From: Polyangiaceae bacterium
GTDB taxonomy: Bacteria; Myxococcota_A; Polyangia; Polyangiales; Polyangiaceae
DNA: 64,000 nucleotides
Assembly (NCBI GenBank): GCA_019637295.1
Contig: JAHBVX010000003.1
Span: 558,001-622,000, forward strand
Direction: 5' to 3'
Positions 20,137-29,529 of this stretch are shown piece by piece. A program made the translations under genes and the position numbers. Positions within the stretch are counted from its first letter, which is position 1. Each line of letters opens with the position of its first letter. The notes below the pieces were generated by a model, which worked only from the letters and a program-made list of their open reading frames with translations, had not been told where the DNA came from and ran no database searches.

Positions 20137-20937
20137 TCACAGCGCCGCGCGCAGCGCGGACACCAGCTTCGTCACGGCGGCGACGCGACCAGCGCGGTCA
20201 CCGGCGGCGGCGATGGCGGCGACCACCGCGCTGCCGACCACGACGCCATCGACGCCCGCAGACGCGACCTGGCGCGCCTTGTCCGGCGTGTCGATGCCGA
20301 AGCCGACGACGACGGGCAGCCCCACGCGCGCGGCGAGCGCGGCGGCGGACTGGGCGGCGCGCGCGAGCGGCGCGTCCGCGGAGCCGGTCACGCCGGCGAC
20401 GGACACGTAGTACAGAAAGCCGCGCGCGCCACGCGCGACCTCGAGCTGGCGCGCCTCGCTGGTGGTGGGCGCGACCAGCGGGATGATGGCGAGCTCGGCG
20501 GCGTCCGCGGCGGCCCGCAGCCGCTGCCCCTCTTCGGGGGGCAAGTCGACCACCAACAGGCCGTCCACCCCGGCCGCGATCGCGCGGGTGGGCAGCGCGG
20601 CCTCACCGGCGGCGAGCACGGGGTTGACGTAGCTGAAGAGCACGAGGGGCGCGTCGGACTCGCGCCGGAGCTCGGCGGCGACGTCGAGCGCCCGCGCGAG
20701 GGAGCCCCCCGACGCGATGGCGCGGTGGCTTGCCGCCGCGATCACCGGGCCGTCCGCCGATGGATCCGAGAACGGCACGCCGAGCTCGAGCACATCCGCG
20801 CCGGCCGCCAGCGCGGCGCGGGCGCAGGCCAGGCTGTCCTCCACGCTCGGATCGCCGATGGTCAGATAGATGACGAGCGCAGGCCGCCCCTCGGAGCGAC
20901 AGCGAGCAAGGCAGCGCTCGATGCGCGCGACCGTCAC
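20137..20937 (-). CDS. trpA: tryptophan synthase alpha subunit
   Basis: Cleaves indole-3-glycerol phosphate to indole, passed to TrpB through a tunnel. 266 residues, normal length. The catalytic Glu and Asp are in [17 protein letters not shown] (about 48-64); the phosphate-binding region is [11 protein letters not shown] and GVVVGSAVV near the end. Start is GTG 20937, overlapping the trpB stop by 4 bp (GTGA), so the two subunits are translationally coupled; an open frame further upstream is only the shadow of trpB. The gene ends at the edge of the T-poor repeat tract. Confidence 0.95.
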   Translation of the reverse strand: MTVARIERCLARCRSEGRPALVIYLTIGDPSVEDSLACARAALAAGADVLELGVPFSDPSADGPVIAAASHRAIASGGSLARALDVAAELRRESDAPLVLFSYVNPVLAAGEAALPTRAIAAGVDGLLVVDLPPEEGQRLRAAADAAELAIIPLVAPTTSEARQLEVARGARGFLYYVSVAGVTGSADAPLARAAQSAAALAARVGLPVVVGFGIDTPDKARQVASAGVDGVVVGSAVVAAIAAAGDRAGRVAAVTKLVSALRAAL

Positions 20938-22139
20938 GACGACCCCCGCTCCATCAGCGTCGCGAGATCCTTGTCGCCGCGGCCCGAGAGGCAGACGGCG
21001 ATGCGCACCGGGCGCCCCCGCTCCGCGCCGAAGTCGCGGGCCACCGACCCGAGGCGCGCAAAGGCGTGGGCGGTCTCGAGCGCGATGAGCAGACCCTCTT
21101 CGCGAGCCACCAGGTGGGCCGCAGCGACGGCCTCGTCGTCGGTGGCGGTGAGGTAACGCGCGCGGCCAGACTGCGCGAGCGCCGCGTGCTCGGGTCCGAC
21201 GCCGGGGTAGTCGAGTCCGGCGCTGATGGAGTGGGCCTGCAGGATCTGTCCGTCTGCGTCGCTGAGTACGCGCGTCTTGGCGCCGTGCAGCACGCCGACG
21301 GTGCCGGCGGTGATCGTGGCGGCGTGGCGCGAGGTGTCGAGCCCCTCCCCGGCTGCCTCCACGCCGACGAGCGCCACTGGGTCGTCCATGAAGGCGCGGA
21401 ACATGCCGATGGCGTTGGAGCCGCCGCCGATGCACGCGACCACGACGTCGGGCAGCTGACCGCTCTGGGCCAGGAGCTGCTGGCGCGCCTCGTCGCCGAT
21501 CACGCGCTGCAGCTCGGACACCAGCGTGGGGTACGGATGCGGACCCGCAGCCGAGCCCACGCAGTAGTGGGTGTGGGCGACGTGGGTGACCCAGTCCCGC
21601 AGCGCCTCGTTCATGGCGTCTTTCAGCGTGCGGGCGCCGCTCTGCACGGGGATGACGCGCGCACCGAGCAGGCGCATGCGCGCCACGTTGGGCGCCTGGC
21701 GCTCCACGTCGAGCGCGCCCATGTACACCTCGCAGGGTAGGCCGAGCACCGCCGCGGCGGTGGCGGTGGCCACGCCGTGCTGACCGGCGCCCGTCTCTGC
21801 GATGATGCGCCGCTTGCCGAGCTGCTTGGCGAGCAAGACCTGCCCGAGCGCGTTGTTGATCTTGTGCGCGCCGGTGTGACAGAGATCTTCACGCTTCAGC
21901 CAGAGTTCGGCGATGGTGTCGCCTTCGGGATCGAGCGCGTGGGCCAGGCGATGAGCCCGCGACAGCGGCGTAGGCCGACCCACGTAGTGCTCGAGCAGGC
22001 CGCGCCACTCCGCTTGAAATTCGGCGCTCGGCACGATGGTCGCGAGGGCGTGCGTCAGCTCCTCGAGGGCGGGCACCAACGTCTCGGCCACGAAGCGACC
22101 GCCAAACTGGCCGAAGTAGCCGGGTCGCGGCGGGTCCAT
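20934..22139 (-). CDS. trpB: tryptophan synthase beta subunit
   Basis: PLP enzyme joining indole and serine to give tryptophan. 401 residues from ATG 22139, which directly precedes the conserved [20 protein letters not shown]. The PLP lysine is in [20 protein letters not shown] (about 82-101), the phosphate loop is [12 protein letters not shown] (about 231-242). An upstream in-frame start at 22187 would add 16 unconserved residues. It forms the trpB-trpA unit, with the phosphotransferase gene 58 bp upstream on the same strand. No trp leader or attenuator is visible. trpF is 5 kb away in another operon. Confidence 0.96.
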   Translation of the reverse strand: MDPPRPGYFGQFGGRFVAETLVPALEELTHALATIVPSAEFQAEWRGLLEHYVGRPTPLSRAHRLAHALDPEGDTIAELWLKREDLCHTGAHKINNALGQVLLAKQLGKRRIIAETGAGQHGVATATAAAVLGLPCEVYMGALDVERQAPNVARMRLLGARVIPVQSGARTLKDAMNEALRDWVTHVAHTHYCVGSAAGPHPYPTLVSELQRVIGDEARQQLLAQSGQLPDVVVACIGGGSNAIGMFRAFMDDPVALVGVEAAGEGLDTSRHAATITAGTVGVLHGAKTRVLSDADGQILQAHSISAGLDYPGVGPEHAALAQSGRARYLTATDDEAVAAAHLVAREEGLLIALETAHAFARLGSVARDFGAERGRPVRIAVCLSGRGDKDLATLMERGSS

Positions 22140-22197
22140 GCTCGGCTTCACCCGCCGAAGCCTCCCTCGATCGGGCGGCGCGGACAAGGGTCGCGCA

Positions 22198-23097
22198 TCA
22201 GTCGTCCGCGGGAGCGAGCTGCGCGGCGGCGCTCGCCCGGTGCTGGGGCTCCCGTGAGCTCAACGCGAACAGGGCGTACACGAGCGGCGCAGCCGCTACG
22301 AGCCCGGCGCAGCGCTCCGCGAGGCGCGGATGGGCGACGCCGCCGGCGGCTCGGTAGGCCTGCACCGTGGCGTCGAAGGCCGCGGGCCCCATCATGTGCT
22401 GGTAGGTGAAGTCGATCGCCGGATCTCCGACCTTGGCGGTCGTCCAGTCGAGCACGCCGAGGATGCGCGCCGGAGTGTCGATGAGCACGTGCGCTGCGTA
22501 CAGCTCGCCATGAGTGAACGCGACGTGATCGGGCCACAGCGCGTCGTCATCGAGCCAGGCCGACCAGCGCGCATGTAGCGCGGGCGCGATGGGGAACTCG
22601 GAGCGCACCGTCTCGAAGTCGGCGCGCCACCGCGCCCTCACGCCGCTCGCCGACATCGCCGGGACTCCGGCCGCAGCGGCGGCCTCCGCGTCGAGGGCGT
22701 GCAGCTCCGCGATGAGCCGGCCGAGCGCCGCCGCGAACTCGGGGGACGACGGCTCGAAGTGCCACTCGGGCTGACCGCTCGCGTCGAGGGTGAGCCCCGG
22801 CTCCCCGGGGAGCCGCGGGTAGGCCACGAGTCGCTCGCTGCACACCTGCCAGCGCGGCACCGCCACCGACAACCTCGGCGCGACGAACTCGAGGATGCGC
22901 TGTTCCTCGCCCAGCTTCGCGGACACGTCCGCGCGCCGCGGGACGCGCAGCACCCACTCGGCTCCGTCCCGTGCCCGCGCGAAGGCGACGCGGTAGTCGA
23001 GCCCCGCCTCGTTCAGTCGCACTCCGTCCGTCAGCAGCTCGAGGCCGTGACCGGCGGCAAGCTCGACGAGCTGCTCCGGGGTGAGGTTGGCTTGCAC
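22198..23097 (-). CDS. macrolide 2'-phosphotransferase-like (APH family) protein with altered catalytic motif
   Basis: A 299-residue APH-fold protein closest in pattern to Mph macrolide kinases: LRFNE-like [15 protein letters not shown] (about 26-40), [11 protein letters not shown] (about 48-58, Lys/Arg region for ATP), PRLPGEPG (about 94-101) and [17 protein letters not shown] (about 227-243). The Brenner motif, HGDLHPGH in Mph proteins, reads [12 protein letters not shown] here (about 207-218), so the catalytic Asp is Glu. It may have another substrate or be inactive. GTG start at 23097. It sits upstream of trpBA on the same strand, 58 bp away, and could be co-transcribed by accident or read-through. 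Confidence 0.8.
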   Translation of the reverse strand: MQANLTPEQLVELAAGHGLELLTDGVRLNEAGLDYRVAFARARDGAEWVLRVPRRADVSAKLGEEQRILEFVAPRLSVAVPRWQVCSERLVAYPRLPGEPGLTLDASGQPEWHFEPSSPEFAAALGRLIAELHALDAEAAAAAGVPAMSASGVRARWRADFETVRSEFPIAPALHARWSAWLDDDALWPDHVAFTHGELYAAHVLIDTPARILGVLDWTTAKVGDPAIDFTYQHMMGPAAFDATVQAYRAAGGVAHPRLAERCAGLVAAAPLVYALFALSSREPQHRASAAAQLAPADD

Positions 23098-23247
23098 GCG
23101 GCGAGCCTACTCGACCTTGACGCGATGCCAAGGATGAGGCGTCACTCAGTCCGCCGCGCCCACCCGCAGGGACTCGATGTCGGCGAACGGCCAACCGGCA
23201 CCGGACGGCGATGGCGGCGCCTCGGGCGATGGCGTAGGGACCGTCGT

Positions 23248-24630
23248 ATGGGAGCGCCTCTCGAACCCGACGACGAGACCCTCGCCGACTGGACCGCTCG
23301 CGCCGCTGCGTTCGTGCGGGCGCAGCTCGCGGCGCTCGCCCACCTTCCGGCCGCAGACGTCGACGACGTGTCGGCGCTGGTCGAGAGCTTTCGCGAGGGG
23401 CTGCCCGAGCAGGGCGTGGGGCTGGAGGAGTTGCTCGCGCGCCTCGACCCGGCCGTGCGGAAGTCATTCACGACTCCGGGCCCCGGCTATCTCGCCTTCA
23501 TCCCCGGGGGCGGCTTGCCGTCATCGGCCCTCGGGACGTACATCGCGGCGAGCGTCAATCGCTACGTTGGCGTCGCCCAGGCCGCCCCCGCCCTCGCGCA
23601 GATCGAGGCGACCACGGTGCGCTGGCTCGCAGAGAGCATGGGCTACCCGCTCGACGCGACCGGCGTGCTGACCACGGGCGGGTCCCTCTCGACCCTGACC
23701 GCCATCGTCGCCGCGCGCGGCGCGCGGCTGGGCGAGGACTTCGGACGCGGGGTGATCTACACGTCGGAGCAGACTCACGCCTCGCTGGCCAAGGCGCTTC
23801 GCGTGGCCGGATTTCGTCGAGATCAGCTGCGGACCCTGCCCGTCGACTCGCGCTTCCGGCTCGTTCCCGCGGCGCTCGAGGCAGCCATCGAAGCCGACCG
23901 AAGCCGCGGTCTGACGCCCTTCTTGCTGAACGTGAACGCCGGCACCACCAACACGGGCGCCGTCGATCCCATCCCCGCGCTCAGCCGGGTCGCGCGGGAC
24001 GCCGGGTTGTGGGTGCATGCCGACGCCGCCTACGGTGGGTTCTTTCGCTGGGTGGACGAGGCGCTGGTCCCGGGCCTCGAGCTGGTGGACTCGATCACGC
24101 TGGACCCGCACAAAGGGCTCTTCTTGCCGTATGGCACGGGTTGCGTGCTCGTGCGGGACGGTGGAGCGCTGCGCCGCGCGTTCGAGAGCGACGCCGACTA
24201 CCTGCGAGACGTGGCCTCGGCCGGAGAGGCGACGGACTTCACGGATCTGTCGCCGGAGTTGTCGCGTGCGTTTCGCGGTCTGGCGCTGTGGCTGCCGCTG
24301 ATGCTGCACGGTGTCGCCGCCTTTCGCGATGCTCTGGCGGAGAAGCTCGAGCTGGCGCGGTACTTCGCGGCTCGTCTCCGACAGGACGAGCGCTTCGAGC
24401 TACTCGACGAGCCTCAGCTCTCGGTCGTGGCGTTCCGCCTGCGGGGTCAGGATGACCACGCGAACGCAGCGCTGCTCCGCCGGGTCAACGCCCGCGGGCG
24501 CGTCTTCCTGTCGAGCACCCGCGTCCAGGGCAGGCACGCGATACGCGTCTGCGTGTTGTGCTTCCGCACCCACCGGGATCGCCTGGATGACGCGCTCGAG
24601 GCGTTGCGACAGGAGGCGCGGCCCAGCTGA
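23248..24630 (+). CDS. PLP-dependent group II decarboxylase (aromatic-L-amino-acid/glutamate decarboxylase family)
   Basis: 460 residues, the usual length of the DDC/GAD family. The PLP lysine is in SITLDPHKGLFLPYG (about 287), with the preceding WVHADAAYGG (Asp and His stacking on PLP, about 255-264), and LLNVNAGTTNTGAVDPI (about 229-245). Earlier is SFTTPGPGYLAFIPGGG. The substrate cannot be fixed from the sequence; aromatic amino acids are the commonest for this branch. Start is ATG 23248, with 150 bp to the divergent phosphotransferase gene. No neighbouring transporter or hydroxylase points to a pathway. Confidence 0.9.
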   Translation: MGAPLEPDDETLADWTARAAAFVRAQLAALAHLPAADVDDVSALVESFREGLPEQGVGLEELLARLDPAVRKSFTTPGPGYLAFIPGGGLPSSALGTYIAASVNRYVGVAQAAPALAQIEATTVRWLAESMGYPLDATGVLTTGGSLSTLTAIVAARGARLGEDFGRGVIYTSEQTHASLAKALRVAGFRRDQLRTLPVDSRFRLVPAALEAAIEADRSRGLTPFLLNVNAGTTNTGAVDPIPALSRVARDAGLWVHADAAYGGFFRWVDEALVPGLELVDSITLDPHKGLFLPYGTGCVLVRDGGALRRAFESDADYLRDVASAGEATDFTDLSPELSRAFRGLALWLPLMLHGVAAFRDALAEKLELARYFAARLRQDERFELLDEPQLSVVAFRLRGQDDHANAALLRRVNARGRVFLSSTRVQGRHAIRVCVLCFRTHRDRLDDALEALRQEARPS

Positions 24631-24686
24631 CGTCGCCATCAACCCGTTGCCGTGCGGCCATTCGGTCAGGTTGGCGTTGACCACAT

Positions 24687-24700
24687 GACCACAAGTGGTC
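24687..24700. terminator. short hairpin between convergent genes, possible bidirectional terminator
   Basis: GACCAC-AA-GTGGTC, a perfect 6-bp hairpin, lies in the 79-bp gap between the convergent decarboxylase and cysteine-rich lipoprotein genes. It is followed by GTTTGG only, so it is weak as an intrinsic terminator. Confidence 0.3.
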
Positions 24701-24709
24701 GTTTGGTCG

Positions 24710-25618
24710 TCAATCCGGCTCCGGATACGCGCACACCCGCAGGAACGCCGGCGCCACGCCGTCCGGCGCCGGCTCGCAGCCGGTCGCCTCGCGCCCCCAG
24801 TGCTTCGGGCAGTCCTCGAGCCGAGCGCAGAGGATCGGGGAGAAGCGATCCCCCGCGAAGCCCGGCGCCGCGCACTGGTAGACGCGATACGGCATGTCCG
24901 CCATCTTGCCGCAGGTGTAGCCAGCGCAGTCCTTCGCCGACGCGCAGGCCAAGTAGGCGACGTCGTCGTTCGGCTCCCCGAGCTCCTGCGGCACGCCGGC
25001 GATGCAGGTCCCGCCCCGCGCGGCACCGTCCCAGCGACACACGGGTCGGTCACCGGCGCAGCGCGCCGCGCCGCAGTCGACGCCCGGGCGCGCGAGCGCG
25101 CAGTACCCGTGCTCACTGTCTGCCGAGATGCGACACTCGAACTCTGCGCGACAACCGCCAGGGCCCAGGCAGGCCTCGGCCATCTCGACCTCGCAGCGAC
25201 TCCGTTCGCACTCCAGCTTCGGCGGGCAGCCGCCGGAGCAGTCGTAGGTCCGACAGCAGACCGCGTCGTGGCCGCAGTCGCTGCGGTCGTCGCAGTATTT
25301 GGCGAACTCGTCGTCCTTGCACTCCGGCTGGTTCGGATCCGCGGAGCGCGACTCGCAGCGCAGTCCGTTGCCGTTCGCGTCCGCGCAGCAGACTTGGGTC
25401 TGGGCGCTGCAGGTCGCCGACCCGCAGCGGATGCGACCCGCGGCGGCGCCCGGCGCACGCTCGCCGTCATCCGCGGCCGCGTCTTGGCCCCCAGGACGGT
25501 TCGCTGCGTGCGCAGGGTGAACCGGCGCTGCGGAGCAGCCGTGGGCAGCGACCGCGCCGAGCAGTAGGCTCGCGGCGAACCACCCGAGAGCCTTGGGTCG
25601 GCGAACGTGGGGGAGCAC
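24710..25618 (-). CDS. cysteine-rich secreted lipoprotein
   Basis: 302 residues with a signal peptide (ALGWFAASLLLGAVAAHGC, lipobox AHGC, Cys28) and about 30 further cysteines spread over the rest in short spacing (CGSATCSAQTQVCCADA, CDDRSDCGHDAVCC, CGAARCAGDRPVC, CASAKDCAGYTC). The spacing suggests several small disulphide-bonded modules like those in myxobacterial surface proteins. Start is GTG 25618, the only start codon that leaves a proper signal peptide. The function is unknown. Its 5' end overlaps the possible start of the divergent frameshifted gene by 12 bp. Confidence 0.75.
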   Translation of the reverse strand: MLPHVRRPKALGWFAASLLLGAVAAHGCSAAPVHPAHAANRPGGQDAAADDGERAPGAAAGRIRCGSATCSAQTQVCCADANGNGLRCESRSADPNQPECKDDEFAKYCDDRSDCGHDAVCCRTYDCSGGCPPKLECERSRCEVEMAEACLGPGGCRAEFECRISADSEHGYCALARPGVDCGAARCAGDRPVCRWDGAARGGTCIAGVPQELGEPNDDVAYLACASAKDCAGYTCGKMADMPYRVYQCAAPGFAGDRFSPILCARLEDCPKHWGREATGCEPAPDGVAPAFLRVCAYPEPD

Positions 25619-26926
25619 GGGGACAGAGTACGCGAGATCCCGCAGGCGCTCCCGGGCGAGAGTAACCTCCCAAGTGGGAGGTGTGAGCCGAGGAAGGCCG
25701 GGATAGGCTGGTGGACCATACGCTCGCTCGGGTTGGTCTTCGTTCTCTGCGTCGTTGCCTGCGGCGACGACGACACGCCGGGGGGCTCGGGTGGGGTCTC
25801 GGCCGGGGGGGCAGCCGGCTCGGGCGCCAGCGGCGGCTCCGCGGCCAGCGGGGGCGCGACGACCGGCGGCACCGGTGGGTCGAGCGGCGCCGCGGGGGGC
25901 GGGACCGGTGGCTCGGCCGCGGCCGCATCGACCGGCATCCGTCACCGCGTGGCGGCGACACCCGCAGACGACCTCATCGTCGCGGGCAGGGTGAGCTCCG
26001 GCGGGGAGTTCTTCGGTCCGGTTCAGCTCACGCGCCCGGTGGGTCTGGTGCTAGCCAAGCTCGACCCCGCGGCGAGTCGAAAGTGGCTCACGACGTTCGA
26101 GGTCCAGCAAGCCATCACCGTCGCGACACCGTCTCGGGGTGTGGCGCTGGAGCCCCTCGCGGATGGCGGCGCCATCTACGCGGTGACCGTGGACGGCGGG
26201 ATCGACGTGGGCAACGACACGCTCCATCCGCTGGGCGGAAGCGACGTGTTCATCGCTCGCATTGGCGCGACGGGCGACGTCGTCTGGTCGCGGCGCGTCG
26301 GTGGCGCCGGGACGGGTCGACGACTCGACGGTCGCCGCCGAGTACGAGGTAGGCGCCGCGGACTTCATGGTCGATGGCCAGACCGTCGCGGCGACGTCGT
26401 CAGTGAAGACCGTCGCCGTGTTCTTGGACGCGAAGACCCTGGTGGCCGACGAAGCTCGAGTCCTCACCATCGGAGAGGCCACCTCCCACCGCAGGTTCCA
26501 CAGCAGCCCGAGTCGCGAGCTGGTCTTCGGTCAGTACTTGTCCAGCTCCGTCGAGGTGGACGGCGTCGTGGTCGGTCCCAGCGGCGGCTGGGGGCACTTC
26601 GTCACGGCGCGCACTGCCTCCGGCACGCAGTGGCTGCACAATCCCCCAGGGATGGGGTTCCGAGGCACTCACGCTCAGTGCCGCTCGGCATCCGGGACCA
26701 TCGCTTACGCGGGAACCATCGAGGCTGGCTCCATTGGCAGCCTTCAGCTTCAAGCCGTCGGCGCGGGCCTGGAGAATCGCAAGTCGTGGGTGGCGGCCCT
26801 GGCACGACGGGCGACGTGCTCGGCGCCGTCGAGGTGCAGAACCACGCGCATTGCGCGTTCCTGTCGGACCAGCGCGTCGCGCTGGTTGGCGCCAAGGGCA
26901 TGACGATCGCCGACCTTGGCCTCTAG
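25607..26926 (+). pseudogene. lipoprotein with beta-propeller-like body, broken by two frameshifts
   Basis: One protein of about 430 residues is spread over two frames. Frame A: GLVFVLCVVACGDDD (lipobox VVAC), a Gly/Ala/Thr/Ser linker, then VGLVLAKLDPAASRKWLT and IGATGDVVWSRRVGGAG. At about 26315 the reading moves to the next frame (GRVDDSTVAAEYEVGAADF, FVTARTASGTQW), and near 26800 it returns to frame A (TTGDVLGAVEVQNHAHCAFL) to end at TAG 26926. Both breaks are in G-rich spots and each would be mended by one base, so a real pseudogene and a pair of assembly errors are both possible. The repeated GDVVW motifs resemble SBBP-type propellers. The N-terminal start (GTG 25607) is doubtful. 26927-27129 holds nothing I recognise. 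Confidence 0.65.
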
Positions 26927-27129
26927 TCTCGACGGCTTGGCTGCGCTGCTCGCTCACGCTCTCGAGGCTCGCACTCATCGCGCGGCTGCCATGCTCGTGC
27001 TACCGTGGCCGCAGAGGACCGAGCGCCACGCCGAGGTCCTTGTCTCACTCGCGCTCGTCGTCGCTGCCAGCGCTTGCCACGCGTTCTACCAGGTGCGCCG
27101 GCCCCTGACCGCGACGTTCGGCGAGGCGC

Positions 27130-27762
27130 TCACCCCGCCGAGCGCGCCGCGAGCACGAAGGCGCGGATCCGGGCTTCGTCCTTGATGCCCGGGGCGCCCG
27201 GCAGCTCGACGCCGCTGGCCGTGTCCACGCCGAAGGGGCGTAGCTGCTCGATGACGGACGCGACGTTCTCGGGCGTGAGGCCGCCGGCCACGATCACGTC
27301 GCGCTCGCGCACGATGACCTCGAGCAGGGCCGGGTCGATCCGCACCCCGGTGCCGCCGCGCTGCCCCGGCACCTTGGCGTCGACCAGCAGTCGCTCGCCG
27401 GGGAAGGCGCACGCCTGCTGCGCGTCTTCGGCGCTGCCGACGCGCACGGCCTTGAAGGCGCGAGGACCGAGGGAGCGGAGCAGGCTCGCCGGCTCGCTGC
27501 CGTGCAGCTGCAGACGGGCCTCGGGCGCGGCCGCGAGCAGCGCCTGCAGCTCCGCTTCTGCGCGATCCGCGACGACCAGCACCACCTCGATGCGCCCAGC
27601 CGCCGCGCGGCACAGCTGGAGCGCCCGTGGCTCGTCGACGGCGCGGGGGGTGCCGGGCACGAGGTTCAGGCCGACGGCGCTGGCGCCGGCAGCGATGACC
27701 CGCTCCAGATCCCGCTCGCGGGTGACCCCGCAGACCTTCACCCACACCCGCGCGCTCTTCAC
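27130..27762 (-). CDS. trpF: phosphoribosylanthranilate isomerase
   Basis: Converts PRA to CdRP in tryptophan synthesis; 210 residues, a TIM barrel. General base Cys is in VKVCGVTRERD (about 8-18), general acid Asp in LVDAKVPGQRGGTGV (about 125-139), and the phosphate loop in GGLTPENVASVIEQLRPFGVDTASGVE (given in parts: AGGLTPENV and GVDTASGVE). GTG start at 27762 overlaps the stop of the response-regulator gene by 4 bp (GTGA). It is thus the last gene of a GAF-regulator-trpF operon and not next to trpBA. Confidence 0.95.
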   Translation of the reverse strand: MKSARVWVKVCGVTRERDLERVIAAGASAVGLNLVPGTPRAVDEPRALQLCRAAAGRIEVVLVVADRAEAELQALLAAAPEARLQLHGSEPASLLRSLGPRAFKAVRVGSAEDAQQACAFPGERLLVDAKVPGQRGGTGVRIDPALLEVIVRERDVIVAGGLTPENVASVIEQLRPFGVDTASGVELPGAPGIKDEARIRAFVLAARSAG

Positions 27763-28145
27763 TCGATCTTGAGCAGCTCCTTCACGGTGGCGATCACCTG
27801 CGGCGCTTGGATGGGCTTGGTGATGTAGGCGTTGGCCCCGAGCTGCAGCGCGCGCTGCCGGTCCTCCTGGGAGCCCTCGGTCGTGATGATCACGATGGGG
27901 GTGTCCTTGTGCATGGGGTCGCTGCGCACACGCTTGACCAGCTTCAGGCCATCCATGATGGGCATGTTGATGTCGGTGACGATGATGTCGTAGCGGGCCG
28001 ACGCCAGCTTACGCAGACCATCCACCCCATCGTCCGCCTCCGTGACGCGGAGATTCTTCACGCGGGCGAGCGCGAAGACCAGAAGCTGCCGCATCATGGG
28101 CGAGTCTTCGACAATCAAGCAGGAATATTCGACCATGGCACTCAC
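27759..28145 (-). CDS. single-domain response regulator (CheY-like receiver)
   Basis: 128 residues consisting of one receiver domain. The acidic pair is in LIVEDSPMMRQ (about 10-20), the phospho-acceptor Asp in IIVTDINMPIMDG (about 58), the switch Thr in VIITTEGS and the Lys in YITKPIQAPQV. There is no output domain, so it acts by protein contact. GTG start at 28145 overlaps the upstream GAF gene by 4 bp (GTGA); ATG 28136 is an alternative. It is followed by trpF, again with a 4-bp overlap. Confidence 0.93.
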   Translation of the reverse strand: MSAMVEYSCLIVEDSPMMRQLLVFALARVKNLRVTEADDGVDGLRKLASARYDIIVTDINMPIMDGLKLVKRVRSDPMHKDTPIVIITTEGSQEDRQRALQLGANAYITKPIQAPQVIATVKELLKIE

Positions 28146-28981
28146 ACACTGAGATCGAGGAATGCTTCGAGCCCGGGCATCTTTCGGCCCGCCTGCGCGA
28201 AGAGGCTCGCGCTGACCAACGCTGCTGCGGCGTGCTGCCCCAGCAGCTTGAACAGCTCGAAGTCGATCGTGTCAAACTTCGTTTTCTGCGACAAGGTGGC
28301 AAACACGGCGATGACGCCGACCACTTGGTCGTCCACCGTGAGTGGCACGATCGCCGCAGGGCGGCCGACGCTGCCCTCGCAGGAGCGGATTTCGTCGTCG
28401 ACCGCAGCCTTGCCTTGGGCGAACGCGCGGCCGATGGCGCCGTCGCTGGCGGGCACCGGAGAGAGCTCCTCGCCGCGCACGCCCTCGGACGCGACCGGCA
28501 CGAGCACGTGCCGCTCGGGCTCGGACAGGTAGATGGCGTAGCGCTCCGCGCCCACCAGCTGCGCGAGCACCTCCTTGACCCGCCGCATCACGCCGCGGGG
28601 AGACAGGCTGGCGTGGAGCTGGTTGCTGGCGACGAACAAGTTGGCCAGGTTGGAGAACTCCGTCTCCACTTCCTCGAAGCGCACCGAGAACTCGTTGGAG
28701 ACCGCCTCCGCCTGCTTGGTGCGGGAGAGCAAATCCCGCTTCTCGGTCTCGAGCGCCTCGATCTTCTCGAGCAGCTCGCGCATGGCCGAGTCCTCTTCGA
28801 CCTTGGTCCGCAGTTGAGCGTTCTCGCTCTCGAGGGTCGCGAGCTGGACTCGAACGCGCTCGTACTCTGCGATGAAATCTTCCGTGAGCCGCCCGCCCTT
28901 CATGAAGTTCTGGAGGAACTGATCCCGCTCCGCGCGCAAATCCGGGGGCGGGTCGTCGCTCTTGCGCCGCTGGCTACTCAT
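28142..28981 (-). CDS. coiled-coil GAF domain protein
   Basis: 279 residues: a hydrophilic N-terminus, a long coiled coil (about 40-125, heptad-like Leu/Glu spacing, ATLESENAQLRTKVEED), and a GAF domain (about 130-265, AERYAIYLSEPERHVLVPV, IGRAFAQGKAAVDDE, IVPLTVDDQVVGVIAVF). There is no kinase or other output domain, so it is a likely sensory partner of the single-domain regulator encoded next. ATG 28981 is preferred; the longer frame to 29056 is not supported by composition. Head of the GAF-regulator-trpF operon. 28982-29208 upstream is a divergent intergenic region with a hairpin (CCCGGCC/GGCCGGG, 29106-29128). Confidence 0.85.
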   Translation of the reverse strand: MSSQRRKSDDPPPDLRAERDQFLQNFMKGGRLTEDFIAEYERVRVQLATLESENAQLRTKVEEDSAMRELLEKIEALETEKRDLLSRTKQAEAVSNEFSVRFEEVETEFSNLANLFVASNQLHASLSPRGVMRRVKEVLAQLVGAERYAIYLSEPERHVLVPVASEGVRGEELSPVPASDGAIGRAFAQGKAAVDDEIRSCEGSVGRPAAIVPLTVDDQVVGVIAVFATLSQKTKFDTIDFELFKLLGQHAAAALVSASLFAQAGRKMPGLEAFLDLSV

Positions 28982-29208
28982 CGTGTCGTTCCGGGCGCCA
29001 CGGTAGCACGGCCAGCCAGCGCCCCGCACCCGGCCAGCGCGCCGCTGCGGCCCCACGCGGCGCCGGGTGAAAGCCAGGGAAATGTGGGCGACTGGTGCCC
29101 GCGAGCCCGGCCTGGGGGCCTGGCCGGGATGAAGCTTTGGTCAGCGCCGGACGGCCGCGGTAGGCTCCGAGCCGAGGGCCGACGCTGGCCCGAGCCGCGA
29201 GGAGATCC

Positions 29209-29529
29209 GTGACCGAACCCGACAACGACGCCGTCGATCAGCTGCTGGAGGCCGGGGACTTCGATGGGGCACGCGCGCTGCTCGCGCAGGTCACGCGCCA
29301 GGATGACGCGACTCAGGTGCTGCGCATCAAGCTCGGACTGTACGACGGCTCGCTGCCGTCCGGTGCCGCGATGCAGCGGTTGATCCAGCTCATGCGCAAG
29401 GGCGGTGAGATCCCCCGCGCCAAGTCCCTGTACCAAGAAGCGTCGAACCGCGCGTACGAGAGCCGGCAGTCGTCGGTCTCGCACTCGCATCCGCCGCCGC
29501 CGGCCACGCCGGACGACGAAGACTCTTGA
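29209..29529 (+). CDS. small conserved-looking hypothetical protein
   Basis: 106 residues, acidic, mainly helical: VDQLLEAGDFDGARALLAQV at the start resembles one TPR-like helical hairpin and is followed by a second (AMQRLIQLMRKGGEIPRAKSL, given as a 20-residue window AMQRLIQLMRKGGEIPRAKS). The tail is Ser/His/Pro-rich then acidic (DDEDS). GTG start at 29209 has GGAG 8 bp upstream. The stop overlaps the next gene's TTG start (TTGA), so it is probably co-translated with the spermidine-synthase-like gene. Function unknown. Confidence 0.75.
   Translation: MTEPDNDAVDQLLEAGDFDGARALLAQVTRQDDATQVLRIKLGLYDGSLPSGAAMQRLIQLMRKGGEIPRAKSLYQEASNRAYESRQSSVSHSHPPPPATPDDEDS

Noticed and set aside
19162-20140. 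Leftward open frames of 220-320 codons rich in Arg/Gly/Val repeats
   Set aside because: They are the translation of the 19-bp tandem repeat and the T-poor tract and carry the same period in each frame.
26916-27185. 89-codon plus-strand open frame after the frameshifted lipoprotein
   Set aside because: It overlaps the end of trpF on the other strand, has no ribosome-binding site and no pattern I recognise.
29106-29128. CCCGGCC/GGCCGGG hairpin between the GAF gene and the small-protein gene
   Set aside because: It has no T-run and lies between two divergent genes, so it is not a terminator; in such GC-rich DNA it may be chance.
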